A stretch of 64,000 nt of DNA from an uncultured Saprospiraceae bacterium (GTDB lineage Bacteria > Bacteroidota > Bacteroidia > Chitinophagales > Saprospiraceae). Of this stretch, positions 1-10,206 are shown piece by piece. Within the stretch, counting starts at the first letter, position 1, and every line of letters starts with the position of its first letter. Where the stretch lies: positions 45,200 to 109,199 of the forward strand of contig CAKZVK010000061.1 of the NCBI GenBank assembly GCA_937921825.1. Direction: 5' to 3'. Position numbers and translations under genes: made by a program. Below the pieces are notes generated by a model, which did not search any database, had not been told where the DNA came from, and was given only the letters and a program-made list of their open reading frames with translations.

Positions 1-3000
1 TATTTATACAGAAAGCTGCATTCGGTAATGACAAAGTTACATTTGGTAATGCATTAACTGTTATATCATCGGTAGCTACATTAGTACATCCATTTCCATC
101 TGTATACGTATAAGTAATAGTATGCGTACCAAGACCTGCAGCACTCGCATCAAAGTTAGTACCTGTCACACCTGTTCCACTATATGTTCCAACCGCTGGT
201 AGTCCTTCAGTAAGTGTAAAAGTCGTACTTGAGATACAAGCTTGATCTACAGAGAAGTCTAAAGCTACATTTGGAAGACTGTAAACAGAAACGTTCTGCG
301 ATGCTGAATTTTCACATCCTGAACTTGGATCTGTATAACTATAAGTGACAGAATGTACTCCAGGACCAGCAACTGTTATATCAAAATAATTGCCAGATAC
401 CCCAGTACCAGACCACGTTCCCCCTGCAGGAGAACCACCATCCAGGGTAAATCCAGATTCATCTTCACATCCTTCATCAGTCAGCAAATCTAAACTTACT
501 ACTGGAGGTGCAGAGACTGTTATATCATCAGATGCAGAAAAGCTACAGCCATATGCATCTGTAAAAGTATAAGTTATAGTATGTACCCCTATCCCTGCAA
601 CATTCGCATCAAAGTTAGTCCCTGATACACCTGGTCCAGAATAGGTTCCGTCTGCTGGCAATCCTTCGGTCAGTTCTCTTAATGTGCTGTTGTTACATTC
701 TGTATCGTCTGTAAGCGTTAGCCCTACCCAAGTATCAGAATGCACTACCATCTGATCTGTAGCAGTATCCATACAACCGTTAGCATCAATATAAGTATAG
801 GTAATAATATGTGTGCCTATCCCAGCTTCAAAAGCATCAAAATTTCCAGCTGTAACTCCTGGCCCAGTATATGTGCCACCGAACGGTGTACCACCGCCTA
901 ATGCGAGAGTAGTACTGTAACTACATTCTTCATCATCTGTCAAGAAAAGTTCTACATTAGGCAAAGCAAAAACTTCTACATCCTGAGTAGCTGAGCTTTC
1001 ACAACCAGAAGTAGGATCTGTGTATGTATAAGTAATTGTATGTACACCTACTCCAGCAGTAACGACATTGAAATAATTTCCGCCTACCCCAGTTCCAGAA
1101 TAGGTCCCACCTGCTGGTGCTCCTCCATTAAGTGTATAGCCCGGCTCGTCAGAACAAATTTCTGTTTGTGTTAAGTTAAGTGTCACAGCTGGCAAAGCAT
1201 ATACTGAAATGTCATCAGTAGCAGAATTGATACAGCCATTGTCATCAGTGTATGTGTATGTTATAGTATGTGTACCTACGCCAGCGACACTAGGATTAAA
1301 AGTAGATCCTGTTACAGCTGTACCTGAATAGACACCTTCCGCAGGAAAACCTCCTGAAAGCGCAAGGCCTGTATTATTTTCGCAAGCTGAATCATTAGCT
1401 AAATTTAATTGTACTGAAGGCAAGTCATATACTTCTATAAAGTCTGAAGCGACATTAGTACAACCATTTACATCTGTATAAGTATAAGTTATGGTATGAG
1501 TTCCTACACCTGCTTCTGAAGCATTAAAGTCATCTCCTGTTACACCTGAGCCTGAGAAAGTCCCTCCCGATGGCGAGACACCAGAAAGAGTTATCGTTTC
1601 ATCCAAACAAGCTTCTCCTTTATCCAAAGTTAAAGTCACTGTTGGCAATGCATTTACAGTTATAACGTCTGTTGCAGAATTAACACATCCTACTGGATCA
1701 GTGTAAGTGTAAGTTATTGTATGTACCCCTACTCCTGCAATTGCCGCATCAAACCATGTACCTGAAACTCCTGTTCCAGAATAACTTCCTTCCGCTGGCA
1801 TGCCCCCATCTAGATTTACACCTGGCTGATCTTCACAAAGCAGATCAGAAGAAAGACTAAGAGAAACTGTAGTCAAACTATGTACAGTAATCTCGTCAGT
1901 TGCATAATTCTCGCAACCATAATCATCTATATAGGTATACGTTATTGTATGTACTCCAACTCCTGCTGAATTAGCATCAAAATTATCACCATCAACAGCT
2001 ACGCCAGAATAACTTCCTCCGGCAGGAATACCTCCATCCAATACCAAAGCTGAATTGTCTTCACAATCCCAATTATTTACTAAGTTTAGCGAAACAGTCG
2101 GCTGCGCATAAACCTGTATATCATCGGTAGCAGTATTAGTGCAACCATTTCCATCTGTGTATGAATAAGTAATTGTATGTACTCCAACTCCTGCTGCGCT
2201 CGCATCGAAATTAGAACCTGTTACACCTGCTCCAGAAAAGCTGATCCCTGAAGGAGATCCTCCTGTCAAAGCAAGGACTGTTTGATTATCGCAAGCTGAA
2301 GTAGTCCCTAAAGCTAAACTGACTGTAGGTAAAGCATGAACTATCATATCTACAGTAGCATCATCACTACATCCATTATTACCTGTGTAACTATATGTCA
2401 GAGTATGTGTTCCCACACCTGCGACATTTGCATCAAAGATACTTCCTGTTACACCTGCTCCAGAAAAGTTACCCCCTGAAGGAGACACAGAACCTGAAAG
2501 ATCATAGCCTGATTCCGTAACACAACTGGTGTTATCACTCAAGCTAAAAGTTACTGTAGGCTGAGCAAATACCTCTATATTATCTGTTGCAACATTTGTA
2601 CAACCATTGCCATCTGTATAAGTATAAGTTATAGTATGTACTCCTACTCCTGCTGCATTAGCATCAAAGTTAGTTCCAGTAACTGCTAGACCAGTATAAC
2701 TTCCTCCAGTAGGTGTTCCTCCTGACAATGCTAAAGTCGTAACATTATCGCAGATAGTTGCTGTTGGTAAATTTAGCGCAACGTTAGGCAAGTCAAAAAC
2801 TTGAATATCATCTGTTGCAGTATTCTCACATCCATATACATCCTTATAAGTATAGGTAATCGTATGAATTCCTACGCCGGCATCACTAGCATCGAAATTA
2901 GTTCCTGTAACTCCAGGTCCGCTGTACTCTCCTCCAGCTGGAAGTCCTTCTGTCAAACTCAGACTATTATTATCTATACAATCAATTGTTGTAGTTAATA

Positions 3001-4057
3001 CCAAGCTCACAGTAGGTGCAGCATGTACTGTCAGATCTAATGATTCAGAATCCTCACAACCATTGCTATCAGTATAAGTATAAGTAATTGTATGCACTCC
3101 AGGCCCTGCTAAAGAAGGGATGAAAGATCCTGCATCAACTCCCGTTCCTACATACTCTCCTCCTAATGGCATACCACCGGATAAACTAAAAGAAGACTCA
3201 TGGTCACAGTAAGTCACAGTTGACATTGAAAAGGTAACAACTGGACTAGCTTGATTCACTAAAGTCACATCGCTTAAGTTCACCTCGCATGAGCCATTAT
3301 TATTTCTTACCCACAGATCATAAAATCCTGGGCCTAAGTTTGTAAAATCAACTGTTCCTGAATTATCAGCTACAGGGCTCATCCAAGTAACAGCACCGTC
3401 TATCGAAAAGTTAATACTATCTACATTAATGACATCAACGATACTAACGGTAATAGAACCATTATCATCTTCACACCTTGGTTCTACATGAGAAATGTTA
3501 GAGATCTCTGGCACTGTAAGAGCTCTTACCCTAACATTATCTAAGGCTATATCCCCTAAGTCACCCAAGTTGCTAGCATTAAACCTTAACAACAACTGAC
3601 CTCCAGTAAATGAAGTCAAACTCTCTTTTCTAACGTACCAGCTTGAACCTTGGTCACCACTCTCACTCCAGATAGAAGTCCAGGTAAGACCGGCATCAGT
3701 ACTACCCTCAAGAATTAGCTGACCTACATTAGAACCATACATATGATAGTTAAATTCTATCTCTGCATGGCAATAAGTTGTTAAATCAAGACAGGTCTCA
3801 ATAGTCGCCGTATTGTTACTATTACCTGTTGCCTCAGCATACAAATAATGCGCACCATTCATAGCTGACACAGGGCCAGTTCCCGTCGTAGGAGTTGGCA
3901 CATCCAGTCTCGCCCAATCAAAATCATCACTGATCGATTGTGTCCAAGAACCGAGACCAAATTCGAAACTTTCATTCTCTGGAAAGGCTGTGACACATTG
4001 AGAAGTAAGTACTCCTATGCTCATTATTGAAAACATCAATAACAGAAACAACCTCAT
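1..4057 (-). CDS. Large secreted MAM-domain protein with about 14 Ig-like repeats (3' end outside window)
   Basis: This gene is not in the ORF track because it has no stop codon in the window. It starts at ATG 4057 with a signal peptide (MRLFLLLMFSIMSIGVL...) and stays open to base 1, about 1350 codons. Residues about 25-180 look like a MAM/jelly-roll adhesion domain (SFEFGLGSW, then ALDNVRVRA). A linker region follows, then at least 14 tandem units of about 76 residues, each with a GxGVxGxxFxxxxAGVGxHTITYTYTD.NGC core. Such Ig-like arrays occur in large Bacteroidota cell-surface proteins, usually exported by T9SS. The sorting domain, if any, lies outside the window. It follows the 381-aa protein by 54 bases and is probably co-transcribed. 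An adhesin role is inference. Confidence 0.85.
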   Translation of the reverse strand, partial: MRLFLLLMFSIMSIGVLTSQCVTAFPENESFEFGLGSWTQSISDDFDWARLDVPTPTTGTGPVSAMNGAHYLYAEATGNSNNTATIETCLDLTTYCHAEIEFNYHMYGSNVGQLILEGSTDAGLTWTSIWSESGDQGSSWYVRKESLTSFTGGQLLLRFNASNLGDLGDIALDNVRVRALTVPEISNISHVEPRCEDDNGSITVSIVDVINVDSINFSIDGAVTWMSPVADNSGTVDFTNLGPGFYDLWVRNNNGSCEVNLSDVTLVNQASPVVTFSMSTVTYCDHESSFSLSGGMPLGGEYVGTGVDAGSFIPSLAGPGVHTITYTYTDSNGCEDSESLDLTVHAAPTVSLVLTTTIDCIDNNSLSLTEGLPAGGEYSGPGVTGTNFDASDAGVGIHTITYTYKDVYGCENTATDDIQVFDLPNVALNLPTATICDNVTTLALSGGTPTGGSYTGLAVTGTNFDANAAGVGVHTITYTYTDGNGCTNVATDNIEVFAQPTVTFSLSDNTSCVTESGYDLSGSVSPSGGNFSGAGVTGSIFDANVAGVGTHTLTYSYTGNNGCSDDATVDMIVHALPTVSLALGTTSACDNQTVLALTGGSPSGISFSGAGVTGSNFDASAAGVGVHTITYSYTDGNGCTNTATDDIQVYAQPTVSLNLVNNWDCEDNSALVLDGGIPAGGSYSGVAVDGDNFDANSAGVGVHTITYTYIDDYGCENYATDEITVHSLTTVSLSLSSDLLCEDQPGVNLDGGMPAEGSYSGTGVSGTWFDAAIAGVGVHTITYTYTDPVGCVNSATDVITVNALPTVTLTLDKGEACLDETITLSGVSPSGGTFSGSGVTGDDFNASEAGVGTHTITYTYTDVNGCTNVASDFIEVYDLPSVQLNLANDSACENNTGLALSGGFPAEGVYSGTAVTGSTFNPSVAGVGTHTITYTYTDDNGCINSATDDISVYALPAVTLNLTQTEICSDEPGYTLNGGAPAGGTYSGTGVGGNYFNVVTAGVGVHTITYTYTDPTSGCESSATQDVEVFALPNVELFLTDDEECSYSTTLALGGGTPFGGTYTGPGVTAGNFDAFEAGIGTHIITYTYIDANGCMDTATDQMVVHSDTWVGLTLTDDTECNNSTLRELTEGLPADGTYSGPGVSGTNFDANVAGIGVHTITYTFTDAYGCSFSASDDITVSAPPVVSLDLLTDEGCEDESGFTLDGGSPAGGTWSGTGVSGNYFDITVAGPGVHSVTYSYTDPSSGCENSASQNVSVYSLPNVALDFSVDQACISSTTFTLTEGLPAVGTYSGTGVTGTNFDASAAGLGTHTITYTYTDGNGCTNVATDDITVNALPNVTLSLPNAAFCIN

Positions 4058-4111
4058 CAGCGACTGCAAGTAATTATATGTATTTGTTAAATTATCCAAT
4101 TTACTTTTTTA

Positions 4112-5257
4112 TCAATGTGATACTTTGATAAACTTAAATGTCTTCGATATTTTAGCCTTGGGAAAGTCAATGGTCAAAAAGTACATCCCCGCCGCATAAT
4201 CTTTTACGTCAAAAGTTTGAATACCTAAATAAGAATCTACAAACCTGCTCTTATAAACCAACTGTTGTATTTCGTCTTCGATATAAATATTTCCACTGAG
4301 GACACAATTGATATGATTCACTTCTAGCTGAACATGTGTCGTTACTGGATTCTGTATTATCCTAAAATCAGCTTCTTCTATGTGAGAAGTCAATTCATCA
4401 ATAGTCTTTTGAGACTCATCTCTGATATGCTTAAGAAAGAAACAAGTATTACCGGGTGGTAACTCTACCGTAAACTCTACTGACCACACATTAGCTATGT
4501 TATCAAAAAGTGCTAAGCTTATATTACCCACAGATAATTCTATCTCAAAGTCATCTGGTGTTGATCCTCCCCCATTAAAACCCTGTACAATTAAGTTTGC
4601 AGATTTAATATAGGGTACTGAAGCATCCTCCATTAGATACTTAAACTCTTCATCGGTAAAAAATAATCTTATAGTAGACAATCCACCTTCAGAATCTATA
4701 CACCATGATCTTCTTAGTGCTGGATTCTCGTTTATGATCATTGTCTCTATATGTGTCTCAGTACATACTTCTATATCTCCTATATCTATTCCGTCAGCAA
4801 CATCTTCCATATAGATCATATAGTCGATTTCTGAATAGAAATAAGATGAGACGCTATCAGATAGATAGCAGATACCACATCCATCATCATCAATCAGGTA
4901 CATGTCATTGGCCAATGGATGAATCTCTTCAATATCCACTGTCAATGAATCAATGCAATTCTTTCCATCAGTGATAGTCACTGAATAAGTACCTGCTTCG
5001 AGATTTACAAGTTCTTCAGTGGTTGCTCCATTACTCCATGTACAAGTAAACTCTGGTGTTCCTCCGTCTATAAGCAGCTCTATAGCCCCCTCATCTAGAC
5101 CTAGGCAAAATATATCATAACTGTAATGATCTACCGCCATTGGAATACCTGTAGATGAACCATTGACAGTGATATTCAATGGTCCAGAGCAGAGCTCCTG
5201 CCCTGAACCATATGAATATGTTATCAATAGTAATAGTATGTTCAGAAGTAATTTCAC
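4112..5257 (-). CDS. T9SS-exported protein with one SprB-like repeat
   Basis: This is a 381-residue secreted protein. It starts at GTG, because no in-frame ATG lies upstream, with the signal peptide KLLLNILLLLITYSYGSGQ. Residues about 45-110 form one SprB-like repeat (GAIELLIDGGTPEFTCTW ... GTYSVTITDGKNC). The middle of the protein is not recognised. The last 80 residues look like a T9SS type A sorting domain (FRIIQNPVTTHVQLEV ... GMYFLTIDF ... KTFKFIKV). The N-terminus after the signal (CSGPLNITVNGSS) resembles that of the upstream 1324-aa protein (CDSPLTVTIQGST), so the two are probably related. The gap to that gene is 36 bases. Specific function unknown. Confidence 0.75.
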   Translation of the reverse strand: MKLLLNILLLLITYSYGSGQELCSGPLNITVNGSSTGIPMAVDHYSYDIFCLGLDEGAIELLIDGGTPEFTCTWSNGATTEELVNLEAGTYSVTITDGKNCIDSLTVDIEEIHPLANDMYLIDDDGCGICYLSDSVSSYFYSEIDYMIYMEDVADGIDIGDIEVCTETHIETMIINENPALRRSWCIDSEGGLSTIRLFFTDEEFKYLMEDASVPYIKSANLIVQGFNGGGSTPDDFEIELSVGNISLALFDNIANVWSVEFTVELPPGNTCFFLKHIRDESQKTIDELTSHIEEADFRIIQNPVTTHVQLEVNHINCVLSGNIYIEDEIQQLVYKSRFVDSYLGIQTFDVKDYAAGMYFLTIDFPKAKISKTFKFIKVSH

Positions 5258-5293
5258 TGATGTATTCTATTAAGATTAATTATTATTGCTTTT

Positions 5294-8200
5294 CTAAAAC
5301 TCACAACCATTAGCATCAGTTACAGTGAACACATATGTTTCACCTCCTTCTGCTCCTGTGAAGATTACTGAACCTCCATCAGTTGTTATTGTCAATTGTG
5401 TCTCATTCAATGTTCCTCCTGTAGTTGAAATCCATGTCACTACATATGGTGCTACTCCACCTTCTGCTGCTACTTCGATCTCCCCTTCATTCAGCTGACA
5501 TAAATCAGCTACTACACAAGTACCTGCATTCAATGGCTCAGGCTCAAGTAGTTCATACATACATTCTGACTCACAACCATTAGCATCAATCACAGTTACT
5601 GTATGTACTCCTGCTAATAATGACACAAAGGTCGAACTTGTCTGAGTTGTCGCTCCACCATCTAAGCTGTAGAGGTATGGTGCTGTTCCTCCCGTTGCTG
5701 TTACATTTAATGTTCCTGTCTCATCACCAGCACATAGGATATGAGTTCCTCCTAACCCTACTACTGGACTATCCAAAGTACATTCTACTGCATCCGGCTC
5801 ACCTAAGGTCCATGTCTCTGTATCTGTACAGTCATTCGCATCTGTCACTACTACTGTATAAGTACCAGCACTCAGACCTGTCTGATCAGCTGCTGTAGCT
5901 ACTAGGCCACTTCCATCTGTCGTTGTCCATAGGTAATCGTAATCTCCTTCTGAAGATCCTTGACCACCCGTCGCTGTGATATTAATTTCTCCTGAAGGAG
6001 CTCCACTTAATGCGTTACATAAGAGTGGTGTCACTGTCCCCTCTACAACTACTGCATCTGGTTCTGTCAGTGTATAAGAATCAGCTTGTGTACATCCATT
6101 AGCATCTGTCACTACTAGATCATATGTTCCTGCACTTAAGCCTGATTGATCTTCATCTGTTGCCACTACGCCACTTCCGTCAGCTGTAGTCCATGCATAT
6201 GTATAGCCTGGTGTTCCTCCACTTACTGTGATTGATATAGCACCATCTGGAGCTCCACTTGCATCATTACATTCTAGGTCAGTAGAGTTTGCTAGAATAG
6301 AGATGATAATTGGCTCTGTAAGTGTCCATGATCCTTCTGCTGTACAGCCATTAACATCTGTCACTGTTACATTATAGGTTCCTGCACCTAGATCTGTCTG
6401 GTCTCCTCCTGTTGGATTCAATCCAAATCCATCATCAGTCGTCCATGCATAAGTATAGTCACCATCTGTTGTTCCTTGTCCACCACTTGGCATCACATCT
6501 ATCTGACCTGTCGGAGGTCCATTAGAAACGTTACAATCTAAGTCTGTCGTCAATGCCGTAACATCTACTGCTGTAGGCTCTGTCAGCGTCCAAGTATTTT
6601 CATCTGTACAACCATTAGCATCTGTTACCACTACTGTATAAGTACCTGCACTTAGGTTACTCTGATCTGCTGCTGTAGCATCTAAGCCAGAACCATCAAG
6701 CGTCGTCCATGCATAAGTATAATCTGCTTGTGTAGTTCCCTGACCACCACTCGGTGTTATTGTGATACCTCCTGTAGGAGCTCCACTACCTGAGTTACAA
6801 TCAAGATCCGTCTGCATACCTGTTACTACTACTTCGGTAGGCTCTACCAAGTCTTGTGTCAATGTCACCTGACAGCCTAAAGCGTCTGATACAACTACTG
6901 TATAACTACCAGCTCCAAGACCTGTCTGATTAGCACCATCGGCATTATCTGTACCTGGTCCTGTCCATGCATAACTATATGGAGCTGTTCCGCCTAACTC
7001 ATTACTTATTGTTATTGTTCCATCTACTGCTGGTGTACTTAATACATTACAGGTCGGTTGTGTAAACGCTAGGTCTGCTGTAATTGGATCTGGTACCGTT
7101 ACATTTATCGTCTCTGTCGCAGTACAGCCATTGTCATCTGTTACTGTTACATTATATGTACCCGCTGTCGTCAAGCCTGTCTGATTCTGCGATGTCGCAT
7201 TCAATGCAGTCTCGCCTGCTGGTCCCGTCCATGCATATTCATAATCTCCAGCCTCTGTTCCACCTCCTGGTGTCAACATTATTCCTGTCGCTGGATCTAG
7301 TGAACTACAGTCAATCGGATCTTGTGCTAAAGCAACTGTCACTGGCGTAGGCTCTATCAAGTCTTGTGTCAATACAAACTCACAGCCTAATGCATCTGAT
7401 ACTGTTACACTATAACTTCCAGTTCCTAAGCCTGTCTGATTAGCACCATCGGCATTATCTGTACCTGGTCCTGTCCATGCATAACTATATGGAGCTGTTC
7501 CGCCTAATTCATTACTTATTGTTATTGTTCCATCTACTGCAGGTGTACTCAATACATTACAGGTCGGTTGCGTAAACGCTAAGTCCGCTGTAATTGGATC
7601 TGGTACCGTTACATTTATAGTCCCTGTCGCAGTACAGCCATTATCATCTGTTACTGTTACATTATACGTACCTGCTGTCGTCAAGCCTGTCTGATTCTGC
7701 GATGTCGCATTCAATGCAGTCTCGCCTGCTGGGCCTGTCCATGCATAATCATAATTTCCAGCCTCTGTTCCACCTCCTGGTGTCAACATTATACCTGTCG
7801 CTGGGTCTAATGAACTACAGTTAATTGGATCTTGAGCTAAAGCAACTGTTACTGGCGTTGGCTCGGTAAGATCATAGCTTGCTGTCACTGTACAGCCATT
7901 GGCATCTGTCACTGTTACATCATAGGTACCAGCACTCAAGCCTGTCTGATTTGCATCTGTGGCTACTAAGCCGCTACCATCTGTAGTCATCCAGTTATAA
8001 GTATAATCGCCTGGGTTAGATCCTTGACCTCCACTTGCTGTGATATCAATTGCTCCTGTAGGAACGCCACTTGCTGAATTACAGTCTAAGTTAGTAAGCG
8101 CACCTGCCACTTCTACAGCATCTGGCTGCGTAAGTGTATATGTATCTGTTTGTGTACAACCATTGGCATCTGTTACTACAAGATCATATGTTCCTGCACT

Positions 8201-9268
8201 CAAGCCTGTCTGATCTTCGTCTGATGCTACTAAACCACTACCATCTGCAGTCGTCCATGCATAAGTGTATCCAGGTGTTCCCCCAGTGACACTAATATCT
8301 ATTTCTCCATCTGCTGGACCACTATCGGCATGACAATCTAGGTCTGTCGTAGACGCTAAAATCGATATGATCATTGGTTCATTAAGTGTGAAGCTCGCTG
8401 AATCTGTACAGCCATTACCATCCGTCACTACTACCTCATATGTTCCTGCACTTAAGCCTGACTGATCTGCACCTGTTGGGTTCAGTCCACTTCCATCTGG
8501 TGTCGTCCATGCGTAGGTATAATCAGCTTCATCTGTTCCTTGGCCTCCACTTGGCGTAATATCTATGATACCATTTGCTGGTCCATTAGAAGCATTACAA
8601 GTAAGGTCAGTTGTTGTTCCGATTACATCTACTGGTGTAGGCTCTGTTAGAGTCCAACTGTCTGAATCTGTACAGCCATTGACATCTGTTACAACTACTG
8701 TATAAGTACCGGCACTTAAGTCTGCCTGATCTGCATCAGTCGGAACTAAGCCGCTACCATCTGGTGTCGTCCATGCGTAGGTATAATCAGCTTCATCTGT
8801 CCCTTGGCCTCCACTTGGCGTAATATTTATACCTCCCGAAGGTGCTCCACTACCAGAGTTACAATCTAAGTTTGTAGGTTCACCAGCTACATCTACTGGA
8901 GTAGGTTCGGTTAAGGTTACTGAACATTCTCCAGTACAATTATTGGCATCAGTTACTGTAACGGCGTAAGTCCCTGTTCCTAAATTGGAAAGGTCCTCTG
9001 TTACATCGGACATGTCTGTTCCGTCCATCTGCCAAACAAAAGTAAATGGAGTAGATCCTCCTGTCACTGTTACATCAACACCGCCGTCTAAGGCACCACT
9101 AGAAACATTACAAGTAGGCTGCATAGGTGTACAGCTTACATTTAATGGATCTTGTGAAGTAGAGCCCTGTATCGTTACAGTTAGTGGGCTGTCACAGGTA
9201 ATCTGAGCTTGTAAAAAGGTTGTAGTAATTGAAAAAAGTACCACAACACCAAGTAGATGTCGCATCAT
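5294..9268 (-). CDS. Giant SprB-repeat surface protein lacking a sorting domain
   Basis: The protein has 1324 residues, a signal peptide (MMRHLLGVVVLFSITTTFLQAQ) and about 15 tandem SprB-like repeats, each ending GTYxVxVTDANGC. SprB repeats are known from Bacteroidota gliding and surface adhesins exported by T9SS. The protein stops inside a repeat (VTDANGCEF) with no C-terminal sorting domain, which is unusual for the family. Two blocks of two repeats, near 6990-7350 and 7500-7860, are almost identical at the DNA level with a 510-bp offset, a sign of recent internal duplication. It is first in a three-gene minus-strand run of surface proteins. Confidence 0.85.
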   Translation of the reverse strand: MMRHLLGVVVLFSITTTFLQAQITCDSPLTVTIQGSTSQDPLNVSCTPMQPTCNVSSGALDGGVDVTVTGGSTPFTFVWQMDGTDMSDVTEDLSNLGTGTYAVTVTDANNCTGECSVTLTEPTPVDVAGEPTNLDCNSGSGAPSGGINITPSGGQGTDEADYTYAWTTPDGSGLVPTDADQADLSAGTYTVVVTDVNGCTDSDSWTLTEPTPVDVIGTTTDLTCNASNGPANGIIDITPSGGQGTDEADYTYAWTTPDGSGLNPTGADQSGLSAGTYEVVVTDGNGCTDSASFTLNEPMIISILASTTDLDCHADSGPADGEIDISVTGGTPGYTYAWTTADGSGLVASDEDQTGLSAGTYDLVVTDANGCTQTDTYTLTQPDAVEVAGALTNLDCNSASGVPTGAIDITASGGQGSNPGDYTYNWMTTDGSGLVATDANQTGLSAGTYDVTVTDANGCTVTASYDLTEPTPVTVALAQDPINCSSLDPATGIMLTPGGGTEAGNYDYAWTGPAGETALNATSQNQTGLTTAGTYNVTVTDDNGCTATGTINVTVPDPITADLAFTQPTCNVLSTPAVDGTITISNELGGTAPYSYAWTGPGTDNADGANQTGLGTGSYSVTVSDALGCEFVLTQDLIEPTPVTVALAQDPIDCSSLDPATGIMLTPGGGTEAGDYEYAWTGPAGETALNATSQNQTGLTTAGTYNVTVTDDNGCTATETINVTVPDPITADLAFTQPTCNVLSTPAVDGTITISNELGGTAPYSYAWTGPGTDNADGANQTGLGAGSYTVVVSDALGCQVTLTQDLVEPTEVVVTGMQTDLDCNSGSGAPTGGITITPSGGQGTTQADYTYAWTTLDGSGLDATAADQSNLSAGTYTVVVTDANGCTDENTWTLTEPTAVDVTALTTDLDCNVSNGPPTGQIDVMPSGGQGTTDGDYTYAWTTDDGFGLNPTGGDQTDLGAGTYNVTVTDVNGCTAEGSWTLTEPIIISILANSTDLECNDASGAPDGAISITVSGGTPGYTYAWTTADGSGVVATDEDQSGLSAGTYDLVVTDANGCTQADSYTLTEPDAVVVEGTVTPLLCNALSGAPSGEINITATGGQGSSEGDYDYLWTTTDGSGLVATAADQTGLSAGTYTVVVTDANDCTDTETWTLGEPDAVECTLDSPVVGLGGTHILCAGDETGTLNVTATGGTAPYLYSLDGGATTQTSSTFVSLLAGVHTVTVIDANGCESECMYELLEPEPLNAGTCVVADLCQLNEGEIEVAAEGGVAPYVVTWISTTGGTLNETQLTITTDGGSVIFTGAEGGETYVFTVTDANGCEF

Positions 9269-9812
9269 CGGTTTTATTTTTAATCGGTTAAAAAGAAAAG
9301 TGGGACCGGCCTATAATTAAGCTATATAGGATAGCAGAACGGTCTGATGAAAAGGTACTTTAACAGTAATAGGACAGTAGTAGAGAGCTCTAACCCCTAC
9401 GTATTAATTAATTATTTAATATATAATTACTGAAAAGAATGCAAAGTGCTGATTTACAGCTATTTAAGAGAATAATTTATTTTCATTTTATTGTGCCAAA
9501 TCGGAAATTCATAGAAAATATATAACGAAAAGTAGTCTAGATTGCACTTAAAATAGAGCACCGGTAGACTAAAAACTTCCTTAATATTTTAAATCATATG
9601 GAGCTTCCCCCAGTACTATACAGCCATTTTTATCAGTCACAAAAAGAACAGTAAACAGTACCCTCAATTTGATAGAACAAAAGATTTAAGAATCTCCTAG
9701 AGGCCAGGAAATCATTAGAGTATGAGATCATTGATATTGGAACTAATAGACTAAGATTTCTTAAAGTTGTATCGGTTAAGTAATCTTAAAAGAGAGATTG
9801 GATTAATCTATT
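9269..9812. other. 544-bp intergenic gap between apaG and the surface-protein genes
   Basis: No complete gene is seen. The part next to 9268 should carry the promoter of the SprB-repeat gene. The only coding-like stretch is a short SprB-like remnant at 9581-9685 on the minus strand, listed separately. No tRNA and no strong terminator hairpin were found. Confidence 0.6.
9581..9685 (-). pseudogene. Decayed SprB-like repeat fragment
   Basis: A 34-codon open stretch on the minus strand reads LRVLFTVLFVTDKNGCIVLG and then stops. The VLFVTDKNGC core matches the end of the SprB-type repeats in the neighbouring gene (TVVVTDANGC). There is no start codon and an in-frame stop lies directly upstream. 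It is most simply a leftover of a deleted repeat gene, but it is short enough that chance resemblance is possible. Confidence 0.35.
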
Positions 9813-10205
9813 TTAGTTGCTAAGATAATCTGCAACTAATTGAAATTCAGGAATGTATGCCTTGAAACTACTGCCATCCATGAGCCTTTTCATGGTGTAG
9901 TAACCGGCCATTTTGCCTATAGGAGTAGCCAGTGGGCTCCATGAGGAGTAACTGTGGGACTGCCCGGGCTTTAAGATTGGGGTTTGACCTATGACTCCTG
10001 CACCTTCTACTTCTTTGACATCGCAATTTGCATCTCTGATGATCCAATATCTTCTCAGCAATTGGATCTCAAAAGGGCTATTGTTTACAATTTCTACAAC
10101 ATAAGAAAAAGCGAAATATTGATTCAGCGGACGAGAAGATCCCTCTTCGTAATAAGAAGAGATAGTTATAGTAATGCCTTCTGTCGTTTTTGTTTGCTGA
10201 ATCAT
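9813..10205 (-). CDS. apaG: ApaG domain protein
   Basis: The 130-residue protein covers the whole ApaG fold. Visible motifs are FAFSYVVEIVNNSPFEIQLLRRYWII, then GVIGQTPILKPGQSHSYSSWSPLATPIGKMAGYY. ApaG is a small fibronectin-type beta-sandwich protein historically linked to Co2+/Mg2+ resistance. Its biochemical role is unsettled. It lies one base downstream of gmk on the same strand, so the two are probably co-transcribed. The family assignment is secure; the function is not. Confidence 0.9.
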   Translation of the reverse strand: MIQQTKTTEGITITISSYYEEGSSRPLNQYFAFSYVVEIVNNSPFEIQLLRRYWIIRDANCDVKEVEGAGVIGQTPILKPGQSHSYSSWSPLATPIGKMAGYYTMKRLMDGSSFKAYIPEFQLVADYLSN

Positions 10206-10206
10206 A

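Noticed and set aside
2801-2998. Plus-strand ORFs inside the Ig-like and SprB repeat genes (also 390-572, 5620-5898, 7084-7350)
   Set aside because: They are shadows of the minus-strand repeat genes in another frame; repeats keep such frames open.
1-4057. Reading the region 1-4057 as non-coding because the ORF track shows no minus-strand ORF there
   Set aside because: The frame from ATG 4057 is open to base 1 in the repeat segments checked. The track only omits it because the stop lies outside the window.
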